Below, in pieces: positions 55,537 through 64,000 of a stretch of 64,000 nt of DNA (the stretch's first letter is position 1; the number at the start of each line of letters is the position of its first letter). Origin of the DNA: Candidatus Manganitrophus noduliformans (GTDB taxonomy: Bacteria; Nitrospirota; Nitrospiria; SBBL01; Manganitrophaceae). The stretch is from the NCBI RefSeq assembly GCF_012184425.1, contig NZ_VTOW01000002.1:744001-808000 (forward strand). The letters run 5' to 3'. A model generated the notes under the pieces. That model was not told the DNA's origin. It did not search any database and saw only the letters and a list, made by a program, of their open reading frames with translations. A program made the position numbers and the translations under genes.

Positions 55537-56298
55537 ATGCAGTTCGATAGATCGGAAACAAGCTTGGAGACCCTCTTTGTCCTCGTGAGTCTCTTCCTCA
55601 TTCTCTTGATCGGAGCCACCCCTTGGTGGGTCGATCTTTATCAAACCGGATCTTTCTTTCAGACAAGAAAAGACCTTTTCGCCAATATCGCGAGCACCTC
55701 GCTCAATCTGGTCATGGTCTTTCTTTTGATCTATCTCTTTACCCAACGGACCAAGCTGCAGCAAACCCGAACGATGGAGCTGCAGCGGCTCTCCATGACC
55801 GATCACCTGACGGAAATCTACAACGCCCGCTTCTTCCATCACCGGCTCGGGAAAGAGGTGGAGCGGGCCAAGCGGCAAAAAGAGGTCTTCTCCCTGCTCT
55901 TTCTCGACATCGACGGATTCAAGCGATATAACGACTCTTATGGGCACACGGCCGGCGACTCCGTTTTGAAAGAGGCCGGCCAGATTATCTTGCGGATGAT
56001 CCGGGAAGGGGTCGATTGCGGGGCGCGCTACGGCGGGGATGAGTTCTCGGTCATCTTGATCGATACCGATCTGGAGGCGGCGATGGAGATCGGCGAGCGG
56101 ATCCGGCTTGCCTTCCATCAACATCGAAACGGGAACATCTCATTAAGTATGGGGGTGGCGGTTTTCAAACGGGGGGATACCCCCGAGCGGCTCTTGAAAC
56201 GGGCCGACGACGCGATGTACCGGGCCAAGCGGAAGGGAGGGAATCGCATCGAGTCCGAATCGGGATGGACCTACTCCCGCTACGATAAAACCGCTTAA
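55537..56298 (+). CDS. membrane diguanylate cyclase (GGDEF)
   Basis: 253 residues from the ATG at 55537. GTG codons from 55441 would add up to 32 residues. Two membrane helices (about 10-30 and 52-72) precede a GGDEF domain: SMTDHLTEIYNARFFHHRL, FLLF-type LFLDIDGFKRYND and ARYGGDEFSVIL. The active site is intact. The inhibitory RxxD site is EGVD, so product inhibition is probably lost. Makes c-di-GMP. With the HD-GYP protein in the trp operon, the window holds both synthesis and breakdown enzymes. Confidence 0.9.
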   Translation: MQFDRSETSLETLFVLVSLFLILLIGATPWWVDLYQTGSFFQTRKDLFANIASTSLNLVMVFLLIYLFTQRTKLQQTRTMELQRLSMTDHLTEIYNARFFHHRLGKEVERAKRQKEVFSLLFLDIDGFKRYNDSYGHTAGDSVLKEAGQIILRMIREGVDCGARYGGDEFSVILIDTDLEAAMEIGERIRLAFHQHRNGNISLSMGVAVFKRGDTPERLLKRADDAMYRAKRKGGNRIESESGWTYSRYDKTA

Positions 56299-56365
56299 GA
56301 GAGGACCGCCCCGAGAGATCGAGCCGATTCCCTTCCCCCCGCAATGCCTTTACCAGATCGTCCCC

Positions 56366-57109
56366 TCAGGCCGCCTCGGATATCTCCCCCGTCACAATGA
56401 GCCGTTTGAACTGGTCGAGGCTTCGCTCCAGCGCCTTCTCCGGAACCTGGCCGAAGAGCCGCGCAAACGCCGCCCCCAAGAGACTGTGCGCCGGATCATA
56501 TTTGAGGAAGAGCCGGACGCGTGTCCCGGCCCCGTTCGGGTCGGCCTCAAAACGGACCGAAATGATCTCCGCCTCTCCCCCTTCGCCCGCCCCCCAGCTG
56601 ATCGCCGCGTTCGGATGATCTTCGATCAAATGCGCTTCCCATTCCAATTGGGTGCCGGTGTCGGGTCCGGCCACCCAGTAAGAGCGGCCGTCGCTCTCCT
56701 CTCGGACCGATTCGATCGTATCGAAAAATCGAGGAAGGTTTTGCAGGTTCTTCCATAACGGATAAAGCGCCTCCGGCGGCCGATCGACAGTGATGCTCTT
56801 CTCCACTTCGATTGCACCACCGGCCGATTCCTCTTCTTTGAATCCCGCTCCTCCCCTCTCCTTCTCCGTCAGCCGCTGCTTCTCTGCCGTGTTCGCCCCG
56901 ATCGCCTGATAGGCGTAACAGTGCCCCGTCACCCCGCGATGCACCAGCGCCCCGCCGACAAGAGCCAACGCGAGGCCGGGCCACGTGCGGCGCTTCAGGC
57001 CGTAGGCAATGAGCCCTCCTCCCCCCAGCGCCGAGAGCCACCGCTCGATCTTCCCGACATTGATATCATTGATATTATTGTTCACCTGCTCCTCCGAATG
57101 TTCCAACAT
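56366..57109 (-). CDS. DUF2892-like membrane segment fused to SRPBCC domain
   Basis: 247 residues. The N-terminal part (about 15-70), NDINVGKIERWLSALGGGGLIAYGL and LALVGGALVHRGVTGHCYAY, is the short two-helix DUF2892 (YgaP-like) module. After a charged linker, a START/SRPBCC (polyketide cyclase-like) domain runs from about 95 to 240: VEKSITVDRPPEALYPLWKN and RVRLFLKYDP. Such proteins bind hydrophobic ligands at membranes and are often stress linked. GAGGAGG ribosome site upstream. The SDR gene lies upstream in the same direction. Confidence 0.85.
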   Translation of the reverse strand: MLEHSEEQVNNNINDINVGKIERWLSALGGGGLIAYGLKRRTWPGLALALVGGALVHRGVTGHCYAYQAIGANTAEKQRLTEKERGGAGFKEEESAGGAIEVEKSITVDRPPEALYPLWKNLQNLPRFFDTIESVREESDGRSYWVAGPDTGTQLEWEAHLIEDHPNAAISWGAGEGGEAEIISVRFEADPNGAGTRVRLFLKYDPAHSLLGAAFARLFGQVPEKALERSLDQFKRLIVTGEISEAA

Positions 57110-57172
57110 GCCGTTCCTCCTCTGAACGAGATCGATCCCTGTAAAAGCCTGTCCGAAATATCGGTTTGAAAA

Positions 57173-58039
57173 TCAGCCGTTGACCACGACGCCGCCGTTG
57201 GGGTGGAGCATCTGCCCGGCATAATACGAAGCATCCTCCGAGGCGAGAAAGACATAACTCGGCGCCACCTCGTCCGGCTCGCCGGCCCGCTCCATCGGAA
57301 CATTGCTCCCGAACTCGGCAACATGCTGGGGCGATTTCGCCTCGGCCGGGATCAGCGGCGTCCAGATGGGGCCGGGGGCGACCCCGTTGACCCGAATCCC
57401 TCGCGCGATGAGCGCCTGAGAGAGCGAGCGGGTGAAGGCGACGATCGCCCCCTTCGTCGCCGAATAGTCGAGCAGGTGCGGGCTCCCCTTATAGGCGGTG
57501 ACCGAGGCGGTATTGATGATGCTGCTCCCCTCCCCCAGATATGGCAGGGCCGCCTTGGTCACGAAGAAGTACGAGAAAATGTTTGTCCGGAAAGTCCGCT
57601 CGAGCTGCTCGGCGCTGATCTTCTCGATCCCCTCCTGCGGGTGCTGCTCGGCGGCGTTGTTCACCAAAATGTCGAGGCGGCCGAAGGCCTTCACCGTGTC
57701 ATCGACGATCCGCCGGCAGAAGGCCTCCTCTCCGATATCCCCGGCCATCGTGATACAGCGGCGCCCTTCTTTTTCGATCAGGCGCCGGGTCTCCTCCGCA
57801 TCTTGATGTTCGTTGAGATAGCTGATGGCGACATCGGCTCCTTCCTTTGCGTAGGCGATCGCCACCGCCCGGCCGATTCCGCTGTCGCCGCCGGTGATCA
57901 ACGCCGCTTTCCCCTTCAGCTTGCCGCTCCCGCGATAACCCCGTTCCTTTGATTTCGGTTGCGGCGTCATCTCCGCTTCAATCCCCGGCTGGCGCTCCTG
58001 GCGCTGCGCCGGACGTTGCACTTTCCTTTTCTCTTCCAT
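57173..58039 (-). CDS. YghA-type short-chain dehydrogenase
   Basis: 288 residues. A charged 38-residue N-terminal extension is typical of the YghA/glucose-dehydrogenase-like SDR group. NAD(P) loop is TGGDSGIGRAVA, NNAAEQHP, catalytic Ser in NTASVTAYKG and YSATKGAIVAF, with GIRVNGVAPGPIWTPLIP after it. Substrate is unknown (sugars or aldehydes in relatives), and the family is commonly linked to general stress. Stands 63 bases before the DUF2892-SRPBCC gene, probably one operon. Confidence 0.92.
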   Translation of the reverse strand: MEEKRKVQRPAQRQERQPGIEAEMTPQPKSKERGYRGSGKLKGKAALITGGDSGIGRAVAIAYAKEGADVAISYLNEHQDAEETRRLIEKEGRRCITMAGDIGEEAFCRRIVDDTVKAFGRLDILVNNAAEQHPQEGIEKISAEQLERTFRTNIFSYFFVTKAALPYLGEGSSIINTASVTAYKGSPHLLDYSATKGAIVAFTRSLSQALIARGIRVNGVAPGPIWTPLIPAEAKSPQHVAEFGSNVPMERAGEPDEVAPSYVFLASEDASYYAGQMLHPNGGVVVNG

Positions 58040-58098
58040 CGCTCACTCCTCAAAAATTTCCAACGGCATAGTGTATGAGATAGATCATTTGGATCCGA

Positions 58099-59157
58099 TC
58101 AGGCCGCCTGTTTTCCTTTCTTCATCGGACGGCCCGGAAGTCGTTGCCGATGATCGAAGAATCCGCTCCATCTATCCCTTTCGGTCTTCAATCGTTTCGG
58201 CACATTTCGAATCGTGAAATCGGCGATTCGCACCTCCTGATCGATCTCCTCCCAGGTCACCGGCATCGAGACCGTCGCCCCCCCTTTGGCCCGAGCGCTA
58301 TAAGGTGCGATCACCGACTTCCCCCGCGCGTTCTGAAGCCAATCGACATAGACTTGTCCTTTTTTCCGCGCCGACGGGGTCCGCGCGACCGTCGCAATTT
58401 CCGGAACGCGGAGGGCCACTTCGTTTGCAACCACTTCGGCGAACAAGGCCACCGTATCGTAGTCGTAAATCGGCTCCAAAGGAAGATAGAGATGGATCCC
58501 CGACGACCCGGAGGTCTTTGGATAAACGGAAAGGCCCCAGCCGCCGAAAACCGCGCGCGTCACCCGCGCCGTCCTCAATACGCTCTCCCAGGGAGCGCCG
58601 CCCGGATCGAGATCGATCACCAACCAATCGGGACGGTCGATTCGATCAACCGTCGAATGCCAGGGGTGATGCTCGATCGTCCCGAGATTCACCAGGTGAA
58701 GGAGCGAGGCAAGCCCGGAGTAAACGGCATAGTCGATCTCCCTCCCCTCTTCGTTCCGCATCCGGGCGCTCCGCAAGTAGCTCGGTGCGCTTTGAAGATC
58801 ATGTTGGAAAAATTTCGGCGCGGCGATGCCGCGGGGATACCGCTGCAAAATGGCGGGCCGGTTTCGGAGAAAAGGATCGATGAATGGAAAAACGCGAATG
58901 TAATAGCAAAGCAACTCGAATTTGGTGATTCGCTCCGCCGGCCAGTAGACCCGCTCGAGATGGGTGAGGGCGACACGGGCGCCGCCGATTTCGACGATCA
59001 CATCGCCGGTGGGGTTCTTCATGGAGAGAAATTCTTCAACCGTCAAAGGGGACCCTTCTGCAGGAGGGGTCCGCTTGATCCGGGCCGGCTTCACGGCAGG
59101 GACCGGCTCGGGCGTTTTTTCGAAATTTCGCTTTTTTCGGTAAGGCTTGAGTCCCAT
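58099..59157 (-). CDS. stand-alone LigD-type primase-polymerase (NHEJ polymerase domain)
   Basis: 352 residues. The archaeo-eukaryotic primase fold of the LigD polymerase domain covers about 65-340: LERVYWPAERITKFELLCYY, RPAILQRYPRG, FFQHDLQSAP, metal site VIDLDPGGAPW, SGSSGIHLYLPL and KGQVYVDWLQNARGKS. The N-terminus has YRKKRNFEKTPEP, which is the opening motif of the LigD 3'-phosphoesterase domain, but the rest of that domain is absent. No ligase domain and no Ku gene in the window. Would fill gaps or add nucleotides at DNA breaks. Confidence 0.9.
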   Translation of the reverse strand: MGLKPYRKKRNFEKTPEPVPAVKPARIKRTPPAEGSPLTVEEFLSMKNPTGDVIVEIGGARVALTHLERVYWPAERITKFELLCYYIRVFPFIDPFLRNRPAILQRYPRGIAAPKFFQHDLQSAPSYLRSARMRNEEGREIDYAVYSGLASLLHLVNLGTIEHHPWHSTVDRIDRPDWLVIDLDPGGAPWESVLRTARVTRAVFGGWGLSVYPKTSGSSGIHLYLPLEPIYDYDTVALFAEVVANEVALRVPEIATVARTPSARKKGQVYVDWLQNARGKSVIAPYSARAKGGATVSMPVTWEEIDQEVRIADFTIRNVPKRLKTERDRWSGFFDHRQRLPGRPMKKGKQAA

Positions 59158-59253
59158 GGCGACCCGCTTAGGATGGATGGACCGGGGCGGAGGAAATCCT
59201 CCTTACATCCAGGATAGACCAAAGCAAGATCGGGGGGCAAGAGGTGGAAGATG

Positions 59254-59280
59254 GTAGGGGCACAACATTTGTGCCCCTAC
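59254..59280. repeat. GTAGGGGC-type perfect palindrome
   Basis: GTAGGGGCACAA / TTGTGCCCCTAC 12-bp stem with loop CAT. It lies in the spacer between the lipoprotein and the polymerase gene. Resembles dispersed palindromes seen in many bacterial genomes. Related to 48888-48908. Confidence 0.65.
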
Positions 59281-59294
59281 GTTGTCAGGATCGT

Positions 59295-60734
59295 TTAAGG
59301 TCTCACCCAGAGTTCGACGTCGTCGTAGAGGACAGTTCCCTCGTAGTGGGTGATGTGGGGATCGCCGAACATGAAGTAATCGGGATAGGCGGAATCGGCC
59401 GGCCAGGCGTTCCAGTCGATTCCCATGCTTTTCAGCGGCTGGCTGTTTTTGTCGCGCGGGGCGTCTTCGGGGGTGTTGTTGTAGTGCCAAACCGGGGTCT
59501 TTCGAAAATCGATCGCGCCGCGGTAAGTTGTCACCCCGCCGTATTGGAACCGGCCGGAGACCTCCAGGACATAGTGAGTCGCATTCCGTTCGATCGTGAC
59601 GGTGTAGGTCTCGCCGTTGATGTAGGCGTCGGCCGCCGTATGGCCGGTCGGGCCGCAGTCGCGAAAAGCGCCGTTATAGAAACAATGAAAAGGATTGCCG
59701 GTCCAGACGCTCCCGAAGTTATTGCCGTCGAGGGCCAGCATGGAAACCGGATGCGATCCTTCGGTGATCCGGCCCCGCGGCGTCCAGATCGTCGACCAGG
59801 CGTTTCCGGGAAGGTCGTCGTAGAAATTGTTGTCGGAGTCGATCACGACTTTCCGATGGTGATGGATCCAGACGTTGTTGTGCGGCATCGGCTTCGTGTC
59901 GAGGATGGCGAGGAAGTAGAAACCGTTCTCCCGCCACGCCTCCAGCGGCGCGGTCGATTGATTGGAGAATCGCCATGGATCGGCAGTCTCCGTTTTATCC
60001 GAGTAGCCGTTCTTCCGCCAGACGCCGTCGTCATCGCGCCCGCCGGCGGAGACCGGGGTGACTTTGAGCCGGATTCGGTATTCGGACGGAAGCGGCTCGG
60101 TGCTTCGCACTTCGGCGCCGTCGTAATGAACCGTGTTGTTCAGTTGCAAGACACGGTTCCCGTCTCCCAGCTCGGAAATCAAGAACTCTCCCCCATGCTC
60201 GTTCAGATCGAGGGTGCCGCTTGCATTGGCATCTCTTCCGTAGAGCTCGAAAGTCAGCCAACCGTTTTCGCTATAAGGAAACGACTTTCGGAAGGAGAGG
60301 AATTTTCCGAGTTCATCGGCGAAATTCTTCCCGAACGACTCATATTTTTTGAAGAAAAATGAACCATCCTCATCCCAGGGATCTTCAGGCTGGCCGTACG
60401 CGTCCCGTTCCCAGGGAAGATTCGCCGGAAGGGGGGTATCGAACGTCTCTTTATGTTTTAACATCCAACCATCGACAATCAGAGGTGGATTCGAGGCGAC
60501 GGGAGGAGGATCGATGGGGGTCGGAGTGTCCTCTCCAGGAGGGGGCGCATCTGTTGAAGGCGGGGGCGGGGTTGGTTCCTCCCCTTCTGGAATTTCGACA
60601 GAAACAACCTCTCCGGATGGGAGGGGGACCCCTGGACCCGAAGCGGAGGAGCCCCCGCCGCTGCAGCCGAAGAGGAGCGCCGCGGACAAGAGGATCGACC
60701 CGATCGATTTGATTCCATTCTTCATACAGGGCAT
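59295..60734 (-). CDS. lipoprotein with concanavalin-like (GH16-type) fold
   Basis: 479 residues. Start at ATG 60734 with GGAGGG five bases upstream. Lipobox LLFGC, then a Pro/Gly/Thr/Glu-rich linker (about 25-85). The domain from about 90 resembles GH16/laminin-G jelly rolls: KHKETFDTPLPANLPWERD, LTFELYGRDAN, EVRSTEPLPSEYRIRLKV, YTVTIERNATHYVLEVSG and VLYDDVELWV. The GH16 catalytic ExDxE motif was not found, so it may bind rather than cut glycans. Confidence 0.75.
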   Translation of the reverse strand: MPCMKNGIKSIGSILLSAALLFGCSGGGSSASGPGVPLPSGEVVSVEIPEGEEPTPPPPSTDAPPPGEDTPTPIDPPPVASNPPLIVDGWMLKHKETFDTPLPANLPWERDAYGQPEDPWDEDGSFFFKKYESFGKNFADELGKFLSFRKSFPYSENGWLTFELYGRDANASGTLDLNEHGGEFLISELGDGNRVLQLNNTVHYDGAEVRSTEPLPSEYRIRLKVTPVSAGGRDDDGVWRKNGYSDKTETADPWRFSNQSTAPLEAWRENGFYFLAILDTKPMPHNNVWIHHHRKVVIDSDNNFYDDLPGNAWSTIWTPRGRITEGSHPVSMLALDGNNFGSVWTGNPFHCFYNGAFRDCGPTGHTAADAYINGETYTVTIERNATHYVLEVSGRFQYGGVTTYRGAIDFRKTPVWHYNNTPEDAPRDKNSQPLKSMGIDWNAWPADSAYPDYFMFGDPHITHYEGTVLYDDVELWVRP

Positions 60735-60854
60735 ACGTCCCTCCTTTCGTCTAAAAGCCCAAGCATAGCCGAATTAGAAAGAAGGAGGGATTGGGGAAAA
60801 AGGGTAGATTCTCAAAAAAGGGAACCTAAGGGTTTGGGGGAAATCGGAGGATAT

Positions 60855-61862
60855 TTAGACCTGATAGTAGCCGCGATACCAATCGACGAAGCGTCGGACC
60901 CCCTCTTCAATCGGGGTCGCCGGCTTGAATCCGACCTCCTTCATCAGATCATCGACATCGGCATAGGTCGCCGGGACGTCTCCCGGTTGAATCGGAACCA
61001 AACGCCGCTCCCCCTTCTTTCCAAGGCATTGCTCGAGCGTATCGACCAAGGTAAGAAGGGCGACGGGGTTGTTATTTCCAATGTTGAAGATTCGATATGG
61101 GGCGGAACTGGTGGCCGGATCGGGGTTTCGGCTGCTCCAGTTCGGATCGGGGGCAGGAATCTTCTCCCCCACGCGAACCACCCCTTCAATGATGTCATCG
61201 ATGTAGGTAAAATCGCGCTCCATCTTTCCGAAGTTGAAGAGCTCGATCGGCTTTCCCGCCAAAATCGCATTGCTGAAGAGAAACAGAGCCATATCGGGCC
61301 TTCCCCACGGACCGTAGACGGTAAAAAAGCGGAGGCCGGTCGTCGGGATTCGATAAAGATGAGAGTAGGTATGCGCCATCAATTCATTTGCTTTTTTGGT
61401 AGCGGCGTAGAGTGAAACCGGGTGATCGACCCGGTCGTGGACCGAAAATGGCATCTGTGTGTTGGCGCCGTAAACTGAGCTGGAAGAGGCATAGATCAGG
61501 TGAGGGACCTGCGCTTGGCGGCACCCCTCCAGGATATGGAGAAATCCAACCAGGTTGCTTTCGATATAGACATGCGGGTTAGTGAGGCTGTAGCGGACCC
61601 CTGCTTGCGCGGCGAGATGGAAGACCCGCTCATATTGGTCGTTCCGGAATACCTCTTCCATCTTGGGCCGATCCGCCAGATCGGCCTTTACCAACCGAAA
61701 GTTCGAACGGCCTTCAAGCTGCTTGAGCCGGGCCTGTTTCAGAGAAACATCATAATAATCGTTTAAGTTATCGAGGCCAACCACTTCGTGGCCTTGGGAG
61801 AGGAGCCGCTTCGACAGATGGAAGCCGATGAACCCGGCCGCGCCGGTAACCAAAACCTTCAA
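60855..61862 (-). CDS. NAD-dependent sugar epimerase (UDP-glucuronate 4-epimerase type)
   Basis: 335 residues. Extended SDR fold: NAD loop [47 protein letters not shown], catalytic [11 protein letters not shown] and [20 protein letters not shown]. The [10 protein letters not shown] and GPWGRPDM stretches mark the UDP-glucuronate 4-epimerase group. Starts 12 bases after the dehydrogenase gene, so the two act in sequence to supply uronic-acid precursors for capsule, LPS or exopolysaccharide. Confidence 0.93.
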   Translation of the reverse strand: MKVLVTGAAGFIGFHLSKRLLSQGHEVVGLDNLNDYYDVSLKQARLKQLEGRSNFRLVKADLADRPKMEEVFRNDQYERVFHLAAQAGVRYSLTNPHVYIESNLVGFLHILEGCRQAQVPHLIYASSSSVYGANTQMPFSVHDRVDHPVSLYAATKKANELMAHTYSHLYRIPTTGLRFFTVYGPWGRPDMALFLFSNAILAGKPIELFNFGKMERDFTYIDDIIEGVVRVGEKIPAPDPNWSSRNPDPATSSAPYRIFNIGNNNPVALLTLVDTLEQCLGKKGERRLVPIQPGDVPATYADVDDLMKEVGFKPATPIEEGVRRFVDWYRGYYQV

Positions 61863-61874
61863 TGGTGAGCCCCT

Positions 61875-63158
61875 TTATAACCGTCCATCGACCCAGGACC
61901 GATCCCAGAGATGTTTCACATCGTAGATCACCCGCCGCTCCTTGGCATATCGATTCAGGTCGTCCGCCGTCCACTTTTTGAATTGCTGATGCGCCACCGA
62001 CAGGATGATGGCATCATAGTAGCCCTCATGGAGGGCCTCGTCCAGCTTGAGACCATATTCATGCTCCACTTCGTTCGTGTCGGCCCAGGGATCATAGATG
62101 TGCACATTGGCATTGTACTGCTTTAACTCTTGAATAATGTCGACAACGCGGGTATTTCGGATGTCGGGACAGTTCTCTTTGAACGTCAGCCCGAGGATGA
62201 GGATGTCGCTCCCGACCACCGGAATTCCCTTTTTCGTCATCAACTTCACGACCTGCCCCGCGACATGGCTTCCCATACCGTCATTGATCCGCCGTCCGGC
62301 GAGGATCACCTCGGGGTGATAGCCGACCTCTTGTGCTTTGTGCGTCAAATAATACGGATCGACGCCGATGCAATGCCCGCCGACCAGTCCCGGAGAGAAC
62401 TTGAGAAAATTCCATTTCGTTCCGGCGGCCCTCAACACCGCCTCCGTGTCGATCCCCAAACGACTGAAGAGAAGAGCCAGCTCATTGATGAGTGCGATAT
62501 TCACATCGCGCTGCGTGTTTTCGATGACTTTCGCCGCCTCGGCCACGCGGATCGATTCCGCGCGGTGGGTCCCGGCAACGATAATTGACTTATAGACGGC
62601 ATCCACCATCTCCAAGGTTTCCGGTGTCGAGCCGGAGACGACCTTAAGAATCTTGGTGACGGTATGTTCTTTATCTCCCGGATTGATCCGCTCCGGAGAG
62701 TAACCTGCAAAGAAGTCGCGGTTGAATTTCAGACCCGACTTCTGCTCCAGAATCGGCACACAGATCTCCTCGGTCACCCCGGGATAAACGGTCGATTCAT
62801 AAACGACAACGTCCCCTTTTTTTAAAACCGCTCCGACACTCTCCGTCGCTTTGACCACGGGTGTGAGATCGGGACGCTTATGTGCATCAATCGGTGTAGG
62901 AACGGTCACGATAAAAAAATTGCACTCTTTGATCCCTTGCCGGTCAGTCGTATAGACAAGCTTTTTTGCTGCGCGAAGGGCTTCTTCCGACACCTCCAGG
63001 GTGGCATCGAATCCTTTCTGGAGCGCTTCAACCCGTTTCGAATTGATATCAAAACCGACCGTCTTAAATTTTTTCCCGAATTCAACCGCCAGCGGGAGTC
63101 CGACGTACCCCAAGCCGATAATTGCGATCTTGATCCGGTCTTCCAATTTTTCCGTCAT
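61875..63158 (-). CDS. UDP-sugar dehydrogenase (TviB/WbpO type)
   Basis: 427 residues. NAD loop [43 protein letters not shown], and [20 protein letters not shown] lead to the catalytic Cys in [15 protein letters not shown], then [14 protein letters not shown]. The Vi-antigen TviB-like group oxidises UDP-N-acetyl-hexosamines to uronic acids. Which UDP sugar is used here cannot be settled from sequence. First gene of a pair with the epimerase. Confidence 0.94.
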   Translation of the reverse strand: MTEKLEDRIKIAIIGLGYVGLPLAVEFGKKFKTVGFDINSKRVEALQKGFDATLEVSEEALRAAKKLVYTTDRQGIKECNFFIVTVPTPIDAHKRPDLTPVVKATESVGAVLKKGDVVVYESTVYPGVTEEICVPILEQKSGLKFNRDFFAGYSPERINPGDKEHTVTKILKVVSGSTPETLEMVDAVYKSIIVAGTHRAESIRVAEAAKVIENTQRDVNIALINELALLFSRLGIDTEAVLRAAGTKWNFLKFSPGLVGGHCIGVDPYYLTHKAQEVGYHPEVILAGRRINDGMGSHVAGQVVKLMTKKGIPVVGSDILILGLTFKENCPDIRNTRVVDIIQELKQYNANVHIYDPWADTNEVEHEYGLKLDEALHEGYYDAIILSVAHQQFKKWTADDLNRYAKERRVIYDVKHLWDRSWVDGRL

Positions 63159-63253
63159 CGATTCCCCTCTTTATTTTCTAGGAGAAGTGTAACAAACTTT
63201 CAAAACCTTGTCCAAGAATAAGTCGAACGAAAGGCGCTCTCTCCCGATGCAAG

Positions 63254-64000
63254 CTAGCTTAATTTGGCAGAGACCGTTGGAGCAAGACGCTCGGCCTCTT
63301 CCAGCATTTGCTCCAGGAAACGGAGTCCTCCTTGCCAGAAATCACGCTTCGTAATATCCAGCCCAATTTTTTCCCGGATCAGTTGATTAGGCGATTGCGA
63401 GCCCCCGGCCGAGAGAAGCTCGAGATATTTCGGGACGAAACCGGCGCCCTCTTCCAGGTATTTTTGATACAAAGCGAGGACAAGGAGATGTCCGAAAGCG
63501 TAGGCGTAGGTATAAAAAGGGGAGTGAATAAAATGGGAGATGTACATCCACCACCATCGATAATCATCGGTCAGGGTCAACGCGTCGCCGAACATCGCAC
63601 GGTTCTCTGAAAGCCAAAGTTGATTGATTCGATCCGGGCTGAGTTCCCCCTCCGTCCGCCGCGCCGCATGCACCCTCTGCTCAAATCGGCAGAGAACCAC
63701 CTGCCGGAAGATCGTTGCGAAACTCTCCTCGAGCTTTTCCATCAGAAGGGCCAATCTCTGCTTCGGATCCTGTTCCTCCGTTCGTAAACGATGAAAGACA
63801 AGCATCTCGGCAAAGACGCTGGCGGTCTCTGCAGTGGTGAGCGGCGTATCAAAGTTGAAGTAATTTTGCTTGCGGGACACCCACTGATGCACCCCATGTC
63901 CGAGCTCGTGCGCCAGGGTCATCACGTCACGGGGGTTCCCGAGATAATTGACGAAGACATACGGATGGACGCTCGGAACGGTGCCGTGACTGAAGGCCCC
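63254..64000 (-). CDS. M3-family oligoendopeptidase (PepF-like), C-terminal part
   Basis: 249 codons seen; the N-terminal half lies beyond the window. GAFSHGTVPSVHPYVFVNYL and the zinc site in RDVMTLAHELGHGVHQ (HExxH) are characteristic of M3B oligoendopeptidase F-like enzymes. The third zinc ligand Glu lies in TTAETASVFAEM. Cytoplasmic peptide breakdown. C-terminus complete (ends TVSAKLS). Confidence 0.92.
   Translation of the reverse strand, partial: GAFSHGTVPSVHPYVFVNYLGNPRDVMTLAHELGHGVHQWVSRKQNYFNFDTPLTTAETASVFAEMLVFHRLRTEEQDPKQRLALLMEKLEESFATIFRQVVLCRFEQRVHAARRTEGELSPDRINQLWLSENRAMFGDALTLTDDYRWWWMYISHFIHSPFYTYAYAFGHLLVLALYQKYLEEGAGFVPKYLELLSAGGSQSPNQLIREKIGLDITKRDFWQGGLRFLEQMLEEAERLAPTVSAKLS

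Overview
The window reads as chromosomal DNA of a free-living Gram-negative bacterium, moderately GC-rich, with most genes on the minus strand. Outer-membrane beta-barrels, secreted TPR and VCBS proteins, a membrane-bound multihaem cytochrome cluster built around a cytochrome bd-like oxidase subunit, and FixI/CcoI-type copper ATPase machinery together suggest Nitrospirota (a Nitrospira or 'Ca. Manganitrophus'-like lineage). That placement is inferred from gene content; no marker phylogeny could be run.

Layout. 1-1826: 5' part of a multi-PAS histidine kinase. 2009-3858: outer-membrane barrel plus a secreted partner. 4031-11940: trp operon in the order trpE-G-D-C-F-B-(GAF/HD-GYP)-A, with heptanucleotide tandem repeats inside or beside three of its genes. 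12069-21908: an SpvB/VCBS/RHS giant of about 2770 residues with an apparent seven-bladed propeller embedded in its YD shell, followed by an AT-rich secreted repeat protein. 21909-22518: gene-free, holding divergent promoters, a probable non-coding RNA or attenuator, a structured leader and a 27-bp direct repeat. 22519-34250: secreted and outer-membrane proteins, including a three-gene unit of TPR-barrel protein, DUF1302-like barrel and VCBS lipoprotein.

34263-38706: a methyltransferase, accD, and the methyl-cycle pair metK-ahcY. 38949-45463: bd-like oxidase operon transcribed from a near-consensus promoter: two very small membrane proteins, the bd-like subunit, a c-type cytochrome with a degenerate third haem site, a membrane c-type cytochrome, and a dihaem c/ethylbenzene-dehydrogenase-like protein. 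Together they look like a quinol or cytochrome oxidising terminal complex. 45647-49161: a small membrane protein, an SUMF1-like lipoprotein-like protein, a secreted protein, a PD-(D/E)XK nuclease and tRNA-Glu(CUC).

49229-64000: mixed housekeeping and stress genes: chagasin-like protein, Pro/Gly-rich secreted protein, CHAP amidase, DUF374 acyltransferase, CcoI-like copper ATPase with SafE-like partner, GGDEF cyclase, SRPBCC membrane protein, YghA-type SDR, stand-alone LigD-type polymerase, a lipoprotein, a UDP-sugar dehydrogenase/epimerase pair for capsule or LPS sugars, and the C-terminal part of an M3 oligoendopeptidase.
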